Assembly: GCA_963977105.1 (NCBI GenBank)
Contig: CAXBNI010000002.1
Coordinates: forward strand, 124,001-188,000
Reading direction: 5' to 3'
DNA from: UBA2705 sp963977105
Lineage (GTDB): Bacteria > Pseudomonadota > Alphaproteobacteria > Micavibrionales > Micavibrionaceae
DNA length: 64,000 bases
This document shows, one piece after another, positions 34,970-43,133 of the stretch. Below the pieces are notes generated by a model. It saw nothing but the letters and a program-made list of their open reading frames with translations. It was not told where the DNA came from and made no database searches. A program made the position numbers and the translations under genes. The number at the start of each line of letters is the position of its first letter. Position 1 is the stretch's first letter.

Positions 34970-35410
34970 ATGAAATATTTACACAGCATGGTTCGCGTTC
35001 ACGACCTTGACCAATCACTTGATTTTTACTGCAACAAACTTGGCCTTGTCCAAGTTGCACGTGATGATTATGAAACAGGCCGATTTAGCTTGATTTTCCT
35101 TGCCGCGCCAGATGACGTAGAGCACGCAAAACAAGACAAAGCCCCAACATTAGAGCTTACCTATAACTGGGATAGCGAAGACTATGATAATGGGCGCAAT
35201 TTTGGCCACCTCGCCTTTCAAGTCGATAATATTTACGACACCTGCCAGAAACTTTCTGACGCAGGGGTAACGATTAACCGTCCGCCGCGTGATGGCTATA
35301 TGGCCTTTATCCGCTCACCGGATAATATCTCAATCGAGTTACTACAAAAAGGTGAGCGCCTCGCCCCGCAAACGCCGTGGGCTGAGATGGAAAATACAGG
35401 AGAATGGTAG
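34970..35410 (+). CDS. gloA: Lactoylglutathione lyase (glyoxalase I)
   Basis: Isomerises the methylglyoxal-glutathione hemithioacetal. A 146-residue VOC-fold protein with the four metal ligands H5, E62, H80 and E123, in the pattern of E. coli GloA (H5, E56, H74, E122). The segments SLDFYCNKLGL, LELTYNW and NFGHLAFQVDN are typical. It lies immediately before msrB: the stop codon is followed directly by the msrB start at 35411, and both are detoxification genes near ahpCD. Confidence 0.93.
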   Translation: MKYLHSMVRVHDLDQSLDFYCNKLGLVQVARDDYETGRFSLIFLAAPDDVEHAKQDKAPTLELTYNWDSEDYDNGRNFGHLAFQVDNIYDTCQKLSDAGVTINRPPRDGYMAFIRSPDNISIELLQKGERLAPQTPWAEMENTGEW

Positions 35411-35803
35411 ATGAACGATAAACCCAGCGATACAAAGAATCAGAAGACATTAAGCGCTGAGCAGCATCGCGTCCTGAATGAAAAAGGTACGGAGCGTGCC
35501 TTTGCATCGCCGCTTAATGATGAAAAACGTGAGGGCGTTTACGCCTGCGCCGCATGTGGCACGCAGCTTTTCACATCAGAGCATAAATATGATAGCGGTT
35601 CTGGATGGCCATCATTCTACGCACCGATAGAAGACAGCGCCCTTGGCCAAACAACTGATCATGACATTGGTTATGCACGTACAGAAGTACATTGCGCGAA
35701 ATGCGGCGGCCACATGGGGCATGTTTTCCCTGATGGGCCCAAGCCAACAGGGCTACGTTTCTGCGTAAATGGGGCGTCATTAGAATTTAAAGCAAAAGAC
35801 TAA
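35411..35803 (+). CDS. msrB: Peptide-methionine (R)-S-oxide reductase
   Basis: Reduces R-methionine sulfoxide in proteins. Zinc ligands C46/C49 (CAAC) and C95/C98 (CAKC), GSGWPSF substrate loop, HMGHVFPDGP and catalytic C118 in RFCVNGASL. The second resolving cysteine usual near the N-terminus is not evident. Length 130 is normal. The start directly abuts the gloA stop. The stop overlaps the stop of the convergent glycosidase gene by a few bases. Confidence 0.95.
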   Translation: MNDKPSDTKNQKTLSAEQHRVLNEKGTERAFASPLNDEKREGVYACAACGTQLFTSEHKYDSGSGWPSFYAPIEDSALGQTTDHDIGYARTEVHCAKCGGHMGHVFPDGPKPTGLRFCVNGASLEFKAKD

Positions 35804-37110
35804 GCCTGCTCTTCACCTAGCCAATATAAAGCCAGCGCAGCGCTCCATGAAAAACTAGGTGCGCCTAGACCTTTTGCGCCATCCGGCGTGAAGTACTCAT
35901 AAAAACCATGTTTTCTTATTAGCGCCAAGCTATCCGCTTTAATCTCGGCGGCAATATCATCATAGCCATAAACCGCAAAGCCCTCAGCAATCATCCAATT
36001 TGTGTTTAACCAAATCGGTCCACGCCAATAACGCTGCATTTCAAATTCATCAGCGCGCGGATCTGTCGTTGCTACGCCATAAGGATAAATAGCGCGCCAC
36101 TCGCGGTACATGCGCGCAAGCGCTGCAGCCTGATTTGGCGTTGCCGCCTTTGCGTATAGCGGCAGAAAGGATGCGTTCGTTACAGGCGCTAATAATTCAC
36201 CCGTTATGGCATCCCTATTTAAGAAGGCCTCATGCTCCGCACTCCAAAGTGTCTGTATCCCAACCTCCAAAGCAGCGCTTTGTGCTTGCCAGTAAGCGCT
36301 GTCATCGCCCCCCAAAGCCGATGACAAATGCGCCATATCACGCGCACTTCTAAGTAAAAGACTATTGAGAACAAGGTCAAATACACGAAAATGCGCCTGC
36401 GGTAACAAGTCAGGCGCATCATAACCAATACGCCTATAATGATAGACTAACGACATATATGCTGCGTAGTCGGCATCATGCGGGCGCTCAGCGTCATTAT
36501 CGCCCTTTAAGTCCTTACGTCGAAACTGCGCGAGGTTTTCTTCTGGTACCGTCTTAATCAAACTATCCCAGCTCGGTGAATTATCCATGCCGCTTTCCCA
36601 AGGGTGCAGCGACAGACATAAGTTATGGGCGGGCGCTTTTGTACGGCGCGCCATAAACCAATGGTGATAAGATTTAATTTGTTGATACAGCTCCGTAAAG
36701 CGCGCTTTATCATCATGCTGCGCATCGCGCCCCTGATATAAGCGATATAATACACTGCCAATAATCGGTGGCTGCGTAATGCCGGATGTACAGATTGATT
36801 TATGCGTTAATTCCTTAGGCACCTGCCAGTCCAGAGGCCCTGGCGCATAATCTTCCTCATACTCATGGAAGACGATATGCGGAACCATACCGTTTTTCCA
36901 TTGCCCTTCCAGCAGTGATTCAATCTCACACAGCGCACGCTCATATGCAACCTTAGACCAACCAAGGGCAATAAACCCGCTATCCCAATTCCATTGATAC
37001 GGATAAAGTCGATCACTCGGCACCGTATAACGGTCATGGCGCGAATTTGTTTTTAAAATATTTTTAGCTTGAACGAATAAGTCCTTATTCGTTTGTCCAG
37101 ATGCGCTCAT
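35800..37110 (-). CDS. GH63/MGH-like (alpha/alpha)6-barrel glycosidase
   Basis: A 436-residue cytoplasmic glycosidase-like protein; no signal peptide. Landmarks are YQWNWDSGFIALGW near residue 40, GMVPHIVF, TQPPIIGSVLYRLY, HPWESGMDNSPSWD, then YWRGPIWLNTNWM and FYEYFTPDGAKGLG, which match the MGH1-like group containing mannosylglycerate hydrolase and family GH63 alpha-glucosidases. The two likely acids are in the WDSG and ESGMDNSP segments or the E of the C-terminal EYF motif. Substrate (mannosylglycerate, glucosylglycerate or another glycoside) is unproven. Convergent with msrB, overlapping stop codons. Confidence 0.82.
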   Translation of the reverse strand: MSASGQTNKDLFVQAKNILKTNSRHDRYTVPSDRLYPYQWNWDSGFIALGWSKVAYERALCEIESLLEGQWKNGMVPHIVFHEYEEDYAPGPLDWQVPKELTHKSICTSGITQPPIIGSVLYRLYQGRDAQHDDKARFTELYQQIKSYHHWFMARRTKAPAHNLCLSLHPWESGMDNSPSWDSLIKTVPEENLAQFRRKDLKGDNDAERPHDADYAAYMSLVYHYRRIGYDAPDLLPQAHFRVFDLVLNSLLLRSARDMAHLSSALGGDDSAYWQAQSAALEVGIQTLWSAEHEAFLNRDAITGELLAPVTNASFLPLYAKAATPNQAAALARMYREWRAIYPYGVATTDPRADEFEMQRYWRGPIWLNTNWMIAEGFAVYGYDDIAAEIKADSLALIRKHGFYEYFTPDGAKGLGAPSFSWSAALALYWLGEEQA

Positions 37111-37121
37111 ATGAAATAATG

Positions 37122-37469
37122 TTACTCAGCAGCCTCTAAAAGCTCTGTATCTGTATCCGTGTCTAGACCTGCGTCATCACCTGAATCTTCAGCATTTAAA
37201 TCCACAGGTGCGTGCATTTCATCAAATTCTTGGCGGGCGCCAGCTTTATCGATAACGCCGACGGCATCGACTTTATAACGCTCAACTTTATATTTTTCCC
37301 AGCTATCATGATAACCTTGCGCTTGCTCATCCATTCTCTCTTGATGGGCGGCGCGGTCACGTTGCCACGGGTCAGCAGAATCCATCTGTGCATGGCTTGG
37401 GCTCGCACAAACAATCAGTGCTGCGCTACAAATTACGTTTCGTGTAATACCGCTCAAATTACGCATCAT
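37122..37469 (-). CDS. Hypothetical periplasmic protein (115 aa)
   Basis: Signal peptide ending ASPSHAQ, then a short acidic protein with WQRDRAAHQERMDEQAQGYHDSWEKYK and an Asp/Glu-rich tail. No family recognised. The ATG at 37469 overlaps the TGA of the upstream small gene (ATGA), with GGAG four bases before it, so translation is coupled; the longer frame from 37508 would start outside the signal peptide. Terminal gene of the ctaB cluster. Confidence 0.55.
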   Translation of the reverse strand: MMRNLSGITRNVICSAALIVCASPSHAQMDSADPWQRDRAAHQERMDEQAQGYHDSWEKYKVERYKVDAVGVIDKAGARQEFDEMHAPVDLNAEDSGDDAGLDTDTDTELLEAAE

Positions 37470-37636
37470 GATGCTCCTATCGTCAGTTTTAACATTGTCA
37501 CCACCCAAATAATTCCCACTAGCCCTAAAACTAAAGCTAACATCATATAATTACGCGAACGGCGGTTCTTAGACGGCGTATTCGGCGCGTCAGCTTCACC
37601 TGTTTTTATATCGTCGTTTGTATCACTATCAGCCAT
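37466..37636 (-). CDS. CoxF-like small single-helix membrane protein
   Basis: A 56-residue protein: hydrophilic acidic N-terminus with a basic KNRRSR patch, then one membrane helix (MLALVLGLVGIIWVVTMLKL). Alphaproteobacterial ctaB genes are usually followed by such a small protein (CoxF), thought to help cytochrome oxidase assembly; the assignment is by position and topology. It overlaps the ctaB end by 8 bases and the following gene by 4, so all three are translationally coupled. Confidence 0.6.
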   Translation of the reverse strand: MADSDTNDDIKTGEADAPNTPSKNRRSRNYMMLALVLGLVGIIWVVTMLKLTIGAS

Positions 37637-38540
37637 GATCCACCATTAATGCGAAAAAGATAAGGAATAAATAAAGGATCGAATATCCAAACATAAGTTT
37701 GGCAGCTTTATCTGATTTGTCCAGTAAAACCTTTATAGAACTCAGCGTAAACAGCCCACCCAAAACAATCGCGGCTACGCCATAGATAGCGCCCGCATAG
37801 CCCATAAACCAAGGCACAAGCGACGCAGCAAGCAGCGCGAGCGTATAAACGAGCATTTGAATACGCGTTGATTGGTCCCCCGCAACTAAGGGCATCATCG
37901 GAATTTTTGCTTTTTTATAGTCTTCATTTGAGACTAAAGCCAACGCCCAAAAATGTGGCGGCGTCCATAGAAAGATAATCATAAACAGCCAGAACGCCAT
38001 CGGGTCAAGCTGACCCGTTACAGAAACCCACCCCACGACGGGTGGGAACGCGCCTGCCGCGCCACCAATCACAATATTTTGCGCCGTTGTACGCTTAAGC
38101 AGCATGGTGTAAATCACGGCATAAAAAAAGCTCGCAAAGGCTAATACAGCAGCGGCCATGTAATTTGTCGCCAGCGCCAATACGGTAATTGACAGTACAC
38201 TAAGCACCATCGCAAAACCGAGCGCATCACTTGGTAAAATACGGCCCAGAGGTATAGGGCGGTTTTTCGTCCGCTTCATCACTAAATCAATATCGCGGTC
38301 ATACCACATATTAATCGCGCCAGACGCACCTGCACCAACGGCAAGACAGAGGATAGAGATCATCGCTAATAATGGGTGCATTTCTTCACGCCCTGGTGCA
38401 ATCCAAAGCCCGACAAAGCCACTAAACACAACAAGCGACATAACGCGCGGCTTTAATAGCTGCCAGAAATCTTTAATGCTTGCATCTTGCGCAGCTGGCT
38501 GTGAAGCCGTAGGCGTTTCCGTCGCTTTTACTGTACTCAT
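37629..38540 (-). CDS. ctaB: Protoheme IX farnesyltransferase
   Basis: Converts heme B to heme O for terminal oxidases. A 303-residue UbiA-type prenyltransferase with about nine hydrophobic segments and the first Asp motif NMWYDRDIDLVMKRTKNRP (prenyl diphosphate and metal binding) plus second motif SNEDYKKAKIPMMPLVAG. Cytoplasmic N-terminus with the low-complexity Thr/Ala/Gln tail. coxB/coxA/ctaG/coxC, usually adjacent in this phylum, are absent here, so the ctaB cluster is isolated. Confidence 0.95.
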   Translation of the reverse strand: MSTVKATETPTASQPAAQDASIKDFWQLLKPRVMSLVVFSGFVGLWIAPGREEMHPLLAMISILCLAVGAGASGAINMWYDRDIDLVMKRTKNRPIPLGRILPSDALGFAMVLSVLSITVLALATNYMAAAVLAFASFFYAVIYTMLLKRTTAQNIVIGGAAGAFPPVVGWVSVTGQLDPMAFWLFMIIFLWTPPHFWALALVSNEDYKKAKIPMMPLVAGDQSTRIQMLVYTLALLAASLVPWFMGYAGAIYGVAAIVLGGLFTLSSIKVLLDKSDKAAKLMFGYSILYLFLIFFALMVDHG

Positions 38541-38665
38541 TGCTTTAACCCTCTAGGGTATGAACCCATTAATTACAGCCCAAAAACTAGAGTTTATCGC
38601 ATGAATAATCAAGCCATATCTACATTATCATCAATGTTATCGTGTGATACTTATTGCCGCTGTGC

Positions 38666-39154
38666 TTACTGGAAGGTTACGAGCTGTTTATCGACCGCAC
38701 CGACAACCGCGCCAGATTTCCAATCGCGTACCATCATGACGTGCGGAGCGCTAGCCGTCATGCTATAAATATAATCAATTGTACGCACATAACGGCGTTG
38801 ATCATAAGCTGAAAGCATATAAAAATTAGGGCCGACAACCAATACAGGTACGCCGTCACGCGTATCTTGCTTATGAATAATTTGTCCGCGGTAGCCACGC
38901 TCTATAAATTCTTCTGCGCGGCCTTCTAATTGATCAACCCAGTGTGAAGGCTGCCAGTCCGTGTTTTCATTATAGACCGGGTGGCTATGTGCAGGATCAT
39001 CCATATAAGGCGAAAAATCAAAATTCGCAGGGTTTAACCGACTGCCAAAACCATGATCCCACCCAAACCATGACGACCATTTTGGTTCAGCTTGTGCACT
39101 GCCTGCAATTGACAGGCTTGTGATAAGGGCTAGTGAAAGAATAATGAATCGCAT
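38666..39154 (-). CDS. Hypothetical secreted protein (162 aa)
   Basis: Signal peptide (IILSLALITSLSIAGSAQA) followed by an aromatic-rich mature domain with many His and Trp (WSSWFGWDHGFGSRLNP), a middle helix and a beta-rich C-terminal half (VLVVGPNFYMLSAYDQRRYVRTIDYIY). No family recognised. No cysteines in the mature part. Transcribed alone, 125 bases from ctaB on the same strand. Confidence 0.6.
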   Translation of the reverse strand: MRFIILSLALITSLSIAGSAQAEPKWSSWFGWDHGFGSRLNPANFDFSPYMDDPAHSHPVYNENTDWQPSHWVDQLEGRAEEFIERGYRGQIIHKQDTRDGVPVLVVGPNFYMLSAYDQRRYVRTIDYIYSMTASAPHVMMVRDWKSGAVVGAVDKQLVTFQ

Positions 39155-39421
39155 GAATCTGCTCCAAAGAATTTTTAACAGCTTAATAATGCCTATAATA
39201 CCGTAAATAAATACTTAATTCCACTGCGCATTTATAAACAGGATGCAAATTCGTATCCTCCGCACAAATACCTATGATTACTGGCGCGCACATTTAAATC
39301 AAATTCTGCTCAATATTAAGAACTTTATAAGCATTTTCGATTAATATTAAAGAAGCATCTAGACAAGGCTTTTACATCATTCGCTTTAAAAATAGAAAGT
39401 TTAAAGTTAAAGCGAGGCCAT

Positions 39422-41332
39422 ATGAAGAATACGATAAACGCTGTAATAAGCAAAAAGACACATGAGCGGGATCATAACCAACAGGTTGATCGCGGGTTAT
39501 TTATGCAAACATCATTGGCTTTTTTTGCCCCCCTATTGGTTGCGGGGCTTAGCGCCAATTTCATGCTGTCATGGGAAACCAGCACGCTTTCCATGCTGGA
39601 AGTAAACATTATAAGTGTGGTGATCGCTTTAATGAGCTATAAAGCACTGAACGTATGGCAAGATCACCGCAGCGCAAAGAAAAATCACGCGTATGATACT
39701 TTTGCACAAAGCCACCTCAATGACATCACAGCCAAAGCTGACCTGATGTCCAGAAACCTTATTATTGATATTCTTACGCATTGCGAAAGCCTTAAAGCAA
39801 CGCAAAGAAGCAAAGTTAATAAAGAGCGCATCACTGCCATATTAAAATCAACCGGACGGCTAGAGCAATATTTAGAAAATGCCCTACACACGATTGAGCT
39901 GCACAACCATCAACAGGTCCAGCCGCCAATTACCGTGCATTCCTTTCGCAACTCGATTGCGGAGATAATTGAAAAGTGCGCTGTTTATGCCCACTGGCAT
40001 GACACAATCTTGCATTACACAGTATCCCCCGACCTCCCCAATAAAATGGATATCGATATTCATAGCTTTAAAGTCGCGCTACACAACACTTTACAAAACG
40101 CCATCACTCATACCCAGAGCGCCAACATTGAACTAAACATAGAGTTTATCAACACAGATGGCGTTGATAGTTTTTTATGCGCAAGTATTACAGCCACCGC
40201 GCCGAGAAACAAAATGGGCATTGCGACAGCAAATGACGACATGCCCCACTTCATCACAAAAACATTAATTGAAAAAGCTGGTGGCTTCATTGAATACAGC
40301 TCAGCGCGAGGCCCCGTAGGTAGCCCACAACACTATAAGATATACATGCCATTCACAGAGCATGGCAAAAACAACGAAAAGACTAAACACAGTATAATAG
40401 GATCGCACGTCATAACTTCCCATTTAATGGGCAAGCCTTTAATGCATAAAAGCGCTGCGTTATCACCGCCAAAAATACTGATTGTGGACGACCACCCCGC
40501 CAATATAATGCTGCTGCATAAGTTTATTGAACGCCACAGCCATAAACAAATTGATGAAGCCCATAATGGACAGCAGGCCATACGTATGTACAACATACAC
40601 CACCACGACATTATATTTATGGATTGTCAAATGCCAAATATTGACGGCTTCGCTGCGAGCCGAGAAATTCGCAACCTAGAGAAAAAAAGCAATTTACCCG
40701 CCGCCATTATCATTGGCGTAACAGCGGACACCACGCGTGTCGCTAGAAAGAAAAGCCATGAAAGCGGCATGAACGACTTAATTTACAAGCCTGTCACACG
40801 TGAGTTACTGACCCAAACACTCAGTAAGTTTATAGATGTCAGCCCAACAGAGCTCACCAACACCGCCCCTGACGCCTACGGGTACAGCGAAATTTTTACG
40901 CAAGAAATAACAATACAAGAGGAAACCACAATATTGACTGACACGATTACAACGTCGCTGCTGCCTGTAAACTTAAAGCGCCTAAGCGCTTGCACCGAAG
41001 ACGACCACGAAGAAGAAGAAATATTCTTTAATCTATTTCTAGAGCAAGCGAAAGAAAGCCTTTACGTATTAGAGCAAACACTCACCAACCATAACGGTAA
41101 TGATTGGTGCCAAGCCGCGCATAAGTTAAAGGGTTCCTCCGCAAACTTAGGTGCAGATCAGCTCGCCGAGCTTTGCCAGATCGCAGAGCATCATAGCGAT
41201 GCCATTGCAGATGAAGATATATTGAAGGCCATAAAGACTGAGCTAAACAAAGTCGATAGCTTTATGCATACAAGGCTTTATGAAGACATCAAGGGCGGCA
41301 AGAACAGCGCGCCCGACAAACACATGCACTGA
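39422..41332 (+). CDS. Degenerate hybrid histidine kinase (TM, HATPase-like, REC, Hpt)
   Basis: A 636-residue sensor protein. Two membrane helices (about residues 25-47 and 58-74) precede a dimerisation-like helix pair, an ATPase-like domain with an N-box-type HNTLQNAITHTQ, a receiver domain (ILIVDDHPANIML; phospho-acceptor D401 in IFMDCQMPNIDG; K in IYKPVTR) and a C-terminal histidine phosphotransfer domain (H567 in AAHKLKGSSANLG). No canonical H-box (HELRTP-like) is seen and the ATP-lid glycine motifs (DxGxG, GLGL) are absent, so autokinase activity is doubtful; it may receive phosphate from another kinase. No cognate regulator is adjacent. Confidence 0.85.
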   Translation: MKNTINAVISKKTHERDHNQQVDRGLFMQTSLAFFAPLLVAGLSANFMLSWETSTLSMLEVNIISVVIALMSYKALNVWQDHRSAKKNHAYDTFAQSHLNDITAKADLMSRNLIIDILTHCESLKATQRSKVNKERITAILKSTGRLEQYLENALHTIELHNHQQVQPPITVHSFRNSIAEIIEKCAVYAHWHDTILHYTVSPDLPNKMDIDIHSFKVALHNTLQNAITHTQSANIELNIEFINTDGVDSFLCASITATAPRNKMGIATANDDMPHFITKTLIEKAGGFIEYSSARGPVGSPQHYKIYMPFTEHGKNNEKTKHSIIGSHVITSHLMGKPLMHKSAALSPPKILIVDDHPANIMLLHKFIERHSHKQIDEAHNGQQAIRMYNIHHHDIIFMDCQMPNIDGFAASREIRNLEKKSNLPAAIIIGVTADTTRVARKKSHESGMNDLIYKPVTRELLTQTLSKFIDVSPTELTNTAPDAYGYSEIFTQEITIQEETTILTDTITTSLLPVNLKRLSACTEDDHEEEEIFFNLFLEQAKESLYVLEQTLTNHNGNDWCQAAHKLKGSSANLGADQLAELCQIAEHHSDAIADEDILKAIKTELNKVDSFMHTRLYEDIKGGKNSAPDKHMH

Positions 41333-41364
41333 CATCAGGCGCTACAGGCTGACATAGCAGCTTT

Positions 41365-41976
41365 TTAACGCATACGATCTCGTGCTTGCTGTTCCAATTG
41401 TGCTTGGAGCTTTCTTCGGCGCTCTTGCGCTTCGAGTAAGTCCAGCTTCGCAAAGTTGCACTCTTTCATGGCATCGCTTCTAGAGTTTTTCTGCTGACCA
41501 TTGGTCATGTAACCATTAGACGCAGCAAATTCCTTTGCATATTTATTTGCGTAACACTCACAATACTCTTCACTCCAACGTGCGTCGACACTGCCAAGTT
41601 TTGAACACTCCGTATAAGTCATTCCTGCGACCGCGGTAATATCAACGCAGTCTTTCGCTGTTTCCTGATGGATCTCGTAATCTGTAATCGTATCGGCATA
41701 CACCACTTTTTTGTTAATGTACTTATTGGCCAAACACTCGCACTTAAAAAATGCGCTAGAGCCATCCCGCATACAGCGCTGGTAAAAATCATTCATGATT
41801 TTGAAGTCCAGATTATTATAACGATAGTTTTTGAGGATCATCGCTTCATAAGCGGCCTTTTCGTCTTCTGCTTCTTTAAAGACGATATCACCTTTTCTTT
41901 GTGCGTAAGCATGTTCACTAACGACAACAGACAAAGAAAGCGACAACATAACTGTCATTAATATAATTCTTAACAA
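41365..41976 (-). CDS. Secreted protein with two CxCxxxANKY cysteine repeats
   Basis: A 203-residue protein with a signal peptide ending EHAYAQ. The mature part has a duplicated unit: YQRC...FKCECLANKYINKKV...KDC and YTEC...EYCECYANKYAKEF...KEC, each with four cysteines in the same order (C, CxC, C). The C-terminus is an Arg/Gln-rich helix. No family recognised; the even cysteine count suggests disulfide-stabilised repeats in the periplasm or outside the cell. A start at 41976 is TTG or near; the next methionine (RIILMTVML) would shorten the signal only slightly. Confidence 0.65.
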   Translation of the reverse strand: MLRIILMTVMLSLSLSVVVSEHAYAQRKGDIVFKEAEDEKAAYEAMILKNYRYNNLDFKIMNDFYQRCMRDGSSAFFKCECLANKYINKKVVYADTITDYEIHQETAKDCVDITAVAGMTYTECSKLGSVDARWSEEYCECYANKYAKEFAASNGYMTNGQQKNSRSDAMKECNFAKLDLLEAQERRRKLQAQLEQQARDRMR

Positions 41977-42038
41977 TGCTTCAGACCTTTAATAAAAAAC
42001 AACTTCGTGTAACTATAATATCATAACGCGTTTTACAC

Positions 42039-42064
42039 AAAAAAAAAGGCCGTACAAACGGCCC
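42039..42064 (-). terminator. Terminator after the HTH/coiled-coil gene
   Basis: GGCCGT (42048-42053) pairs with ACGGCC (42058-42063) around a four-base loop; on the minus strand it is followed by nine U. It ends the gene at 42086. Confidence 0.75.
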
Positions 42065-42085
42065 TAATCTTATAATTAATGTGTT

Positions 42086-42646
42086 TTATGCAGAAACTTT
42101 ATCTTTAATACGCTGCCACACACTCATGCCGCTTACTTCTTCTTCAGCCTGCACCGCATTGTTTTGCTCTTGCATTTTTTTCATTTTCATAGCTTTACGG
42201 CGTTCTTCTTCTTTACGCTTACGCTCAGAAATCTCTGTTTTGTATTCTTCAGCTTGTTTTTGCGTATACTCGCTGGTGATTAACAATTGCTGAGATTGCT
42301 GTTGCCATTTATCGCGCTGGCCAAGCATATCATCAAGCTGCTTTTGCAAAGAAAGCGTTTGTTCTTCGAGCATTTTGATCCGCATACGCATACGCTCTGT
42401 CTCAAGCATCGCTTTCGCTTTATCAAGTTCATGCTGAATAGCTGTGCTAGCAACTTCTTTAGGTGCTTCAACAACCATGCTGGATTGTTTCAAGCCATAG
42501 ACGCGTTCTAATTCAGAAACGTCAATAACACGGCGACCTGCGCTATCTTTCTCAAAAGATAGTTTACCACCATTCATCGAACGTTGAATCGTTGATTTAG
42601 ACTTACCTGTAAGCTCTGCCGCTCTCTGCGCACCAACTTTTGCCAT
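42086..42646 (-). CDS. Helix-turn-helix protein with long coiled coil
   Basis: A 186-residue protein. Residues 1-55 form an excisionase/MerR-like HTH (AAELTGKSKSTIQRSMNGGKL, then a short wing FEKDSAGRRVIDVSELERVYG). Residues about 70-165 are a continuous charged helix rich in Glu, Gln, Lys and Met (coiled coil), and the end MSVWQRIKDKVSA is a small conserved-looking tail. Such proteins occur on plasmids and mobile elements, where they may bind DNA and polymerise; its role here is unknown. It is monocistronic. Confidence 0.65.
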   Translation of the reverse strand: MAKVGAQRAAELTGKSKSTIQRSMNGGKLSFEKDSAGRRVIDVSELERVYGLKQSSMVVEAPKEVASTAIQHELDKAKAMLETERMRMRIKMLEEQTLSLQKQLDDMLGQRDKWQQQSQQLLITSEYTQKQAEEYKTEISERKRKEEERRKAMKMKKMQEQNNAVQAEEEVSGMSVWQRIKDKVSA

Positions 42647-42786
42647 CGCACTTCACCTTAAATATCTATTTTGCTAATAATCAATTATCTATCATGACCG
42701 ACATGAAAGCGCAAGAAAATGATTACATAAAGTGTTTTTGTTATCCCCAACGCTCAAAGAATCATGCCACCATAACGCGTAAAACC

Positions 42787-42999
42787 TTAACCGTTCATAC
42801 CTTGAGTGAATAAGACAAAGGCCGTTACGGGTATTGCTGCACCTGTCACGATCCCTGCGCAAATAGCGATGCCCGCAGCGCCATTAAAGGCCGCGAGCGC
42901 CGTAACTGTACCCAGTGCCAAGGTTGCTAAAGAGAATTTAGCACTCAGAGATATTTTACTCTTCTTAGCGTTTTCTTTTTTCTTATCTTCTTGTTGCAT
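42787..42999 (-). CDS. Small two-helix membrane protein (70 aa)
   Basis: The frame is open from 43089 but the ATG at 42999 (AGGG seven bases upstream) starts a lysine-rich head (QQEDKKKENAKKSK) followed by two Ala/Gly/Val-rich membrane helices (ATLALGTVTALAAFNGAAG and ICAGIVTGAAIPVTAFVLF). No family recognised. It resembles a small holin-like or tail-anchored stress peptide, but nothing proves this. Confidence 0.5.
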   Translation of the reverse strand: MQQEDKKKENAKKSKISLSAKFSLATLALGTVTALAAFNGAAGIAICAGIVTGAAIPVTAFVLFTQGMNG

Positions 43000-43070
43000 G
43001 AACCAACCCTGCGCCTTTATTATGTATAAACGCTGGTTTATCATATTGTAACGACACTGTAAAGACAGAA

Positions 43071-43107
43071 AAAAAACGCACACCAACAATTTGTGGCATG
43101 CGTTTTA
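43071..43107 (-). terminator. Terminator after sapC
   Basis: AAAACGCA (43073-43080) pairs with TGCGTTTT (43099-43106) and the stem is extended inward by CCA/TGG; the minus strand ends in a run of U. Confidence 0.65.
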
Positions 43108-43133
43108 TAAATTTAAAAGTAGCTTAGGTTAAA

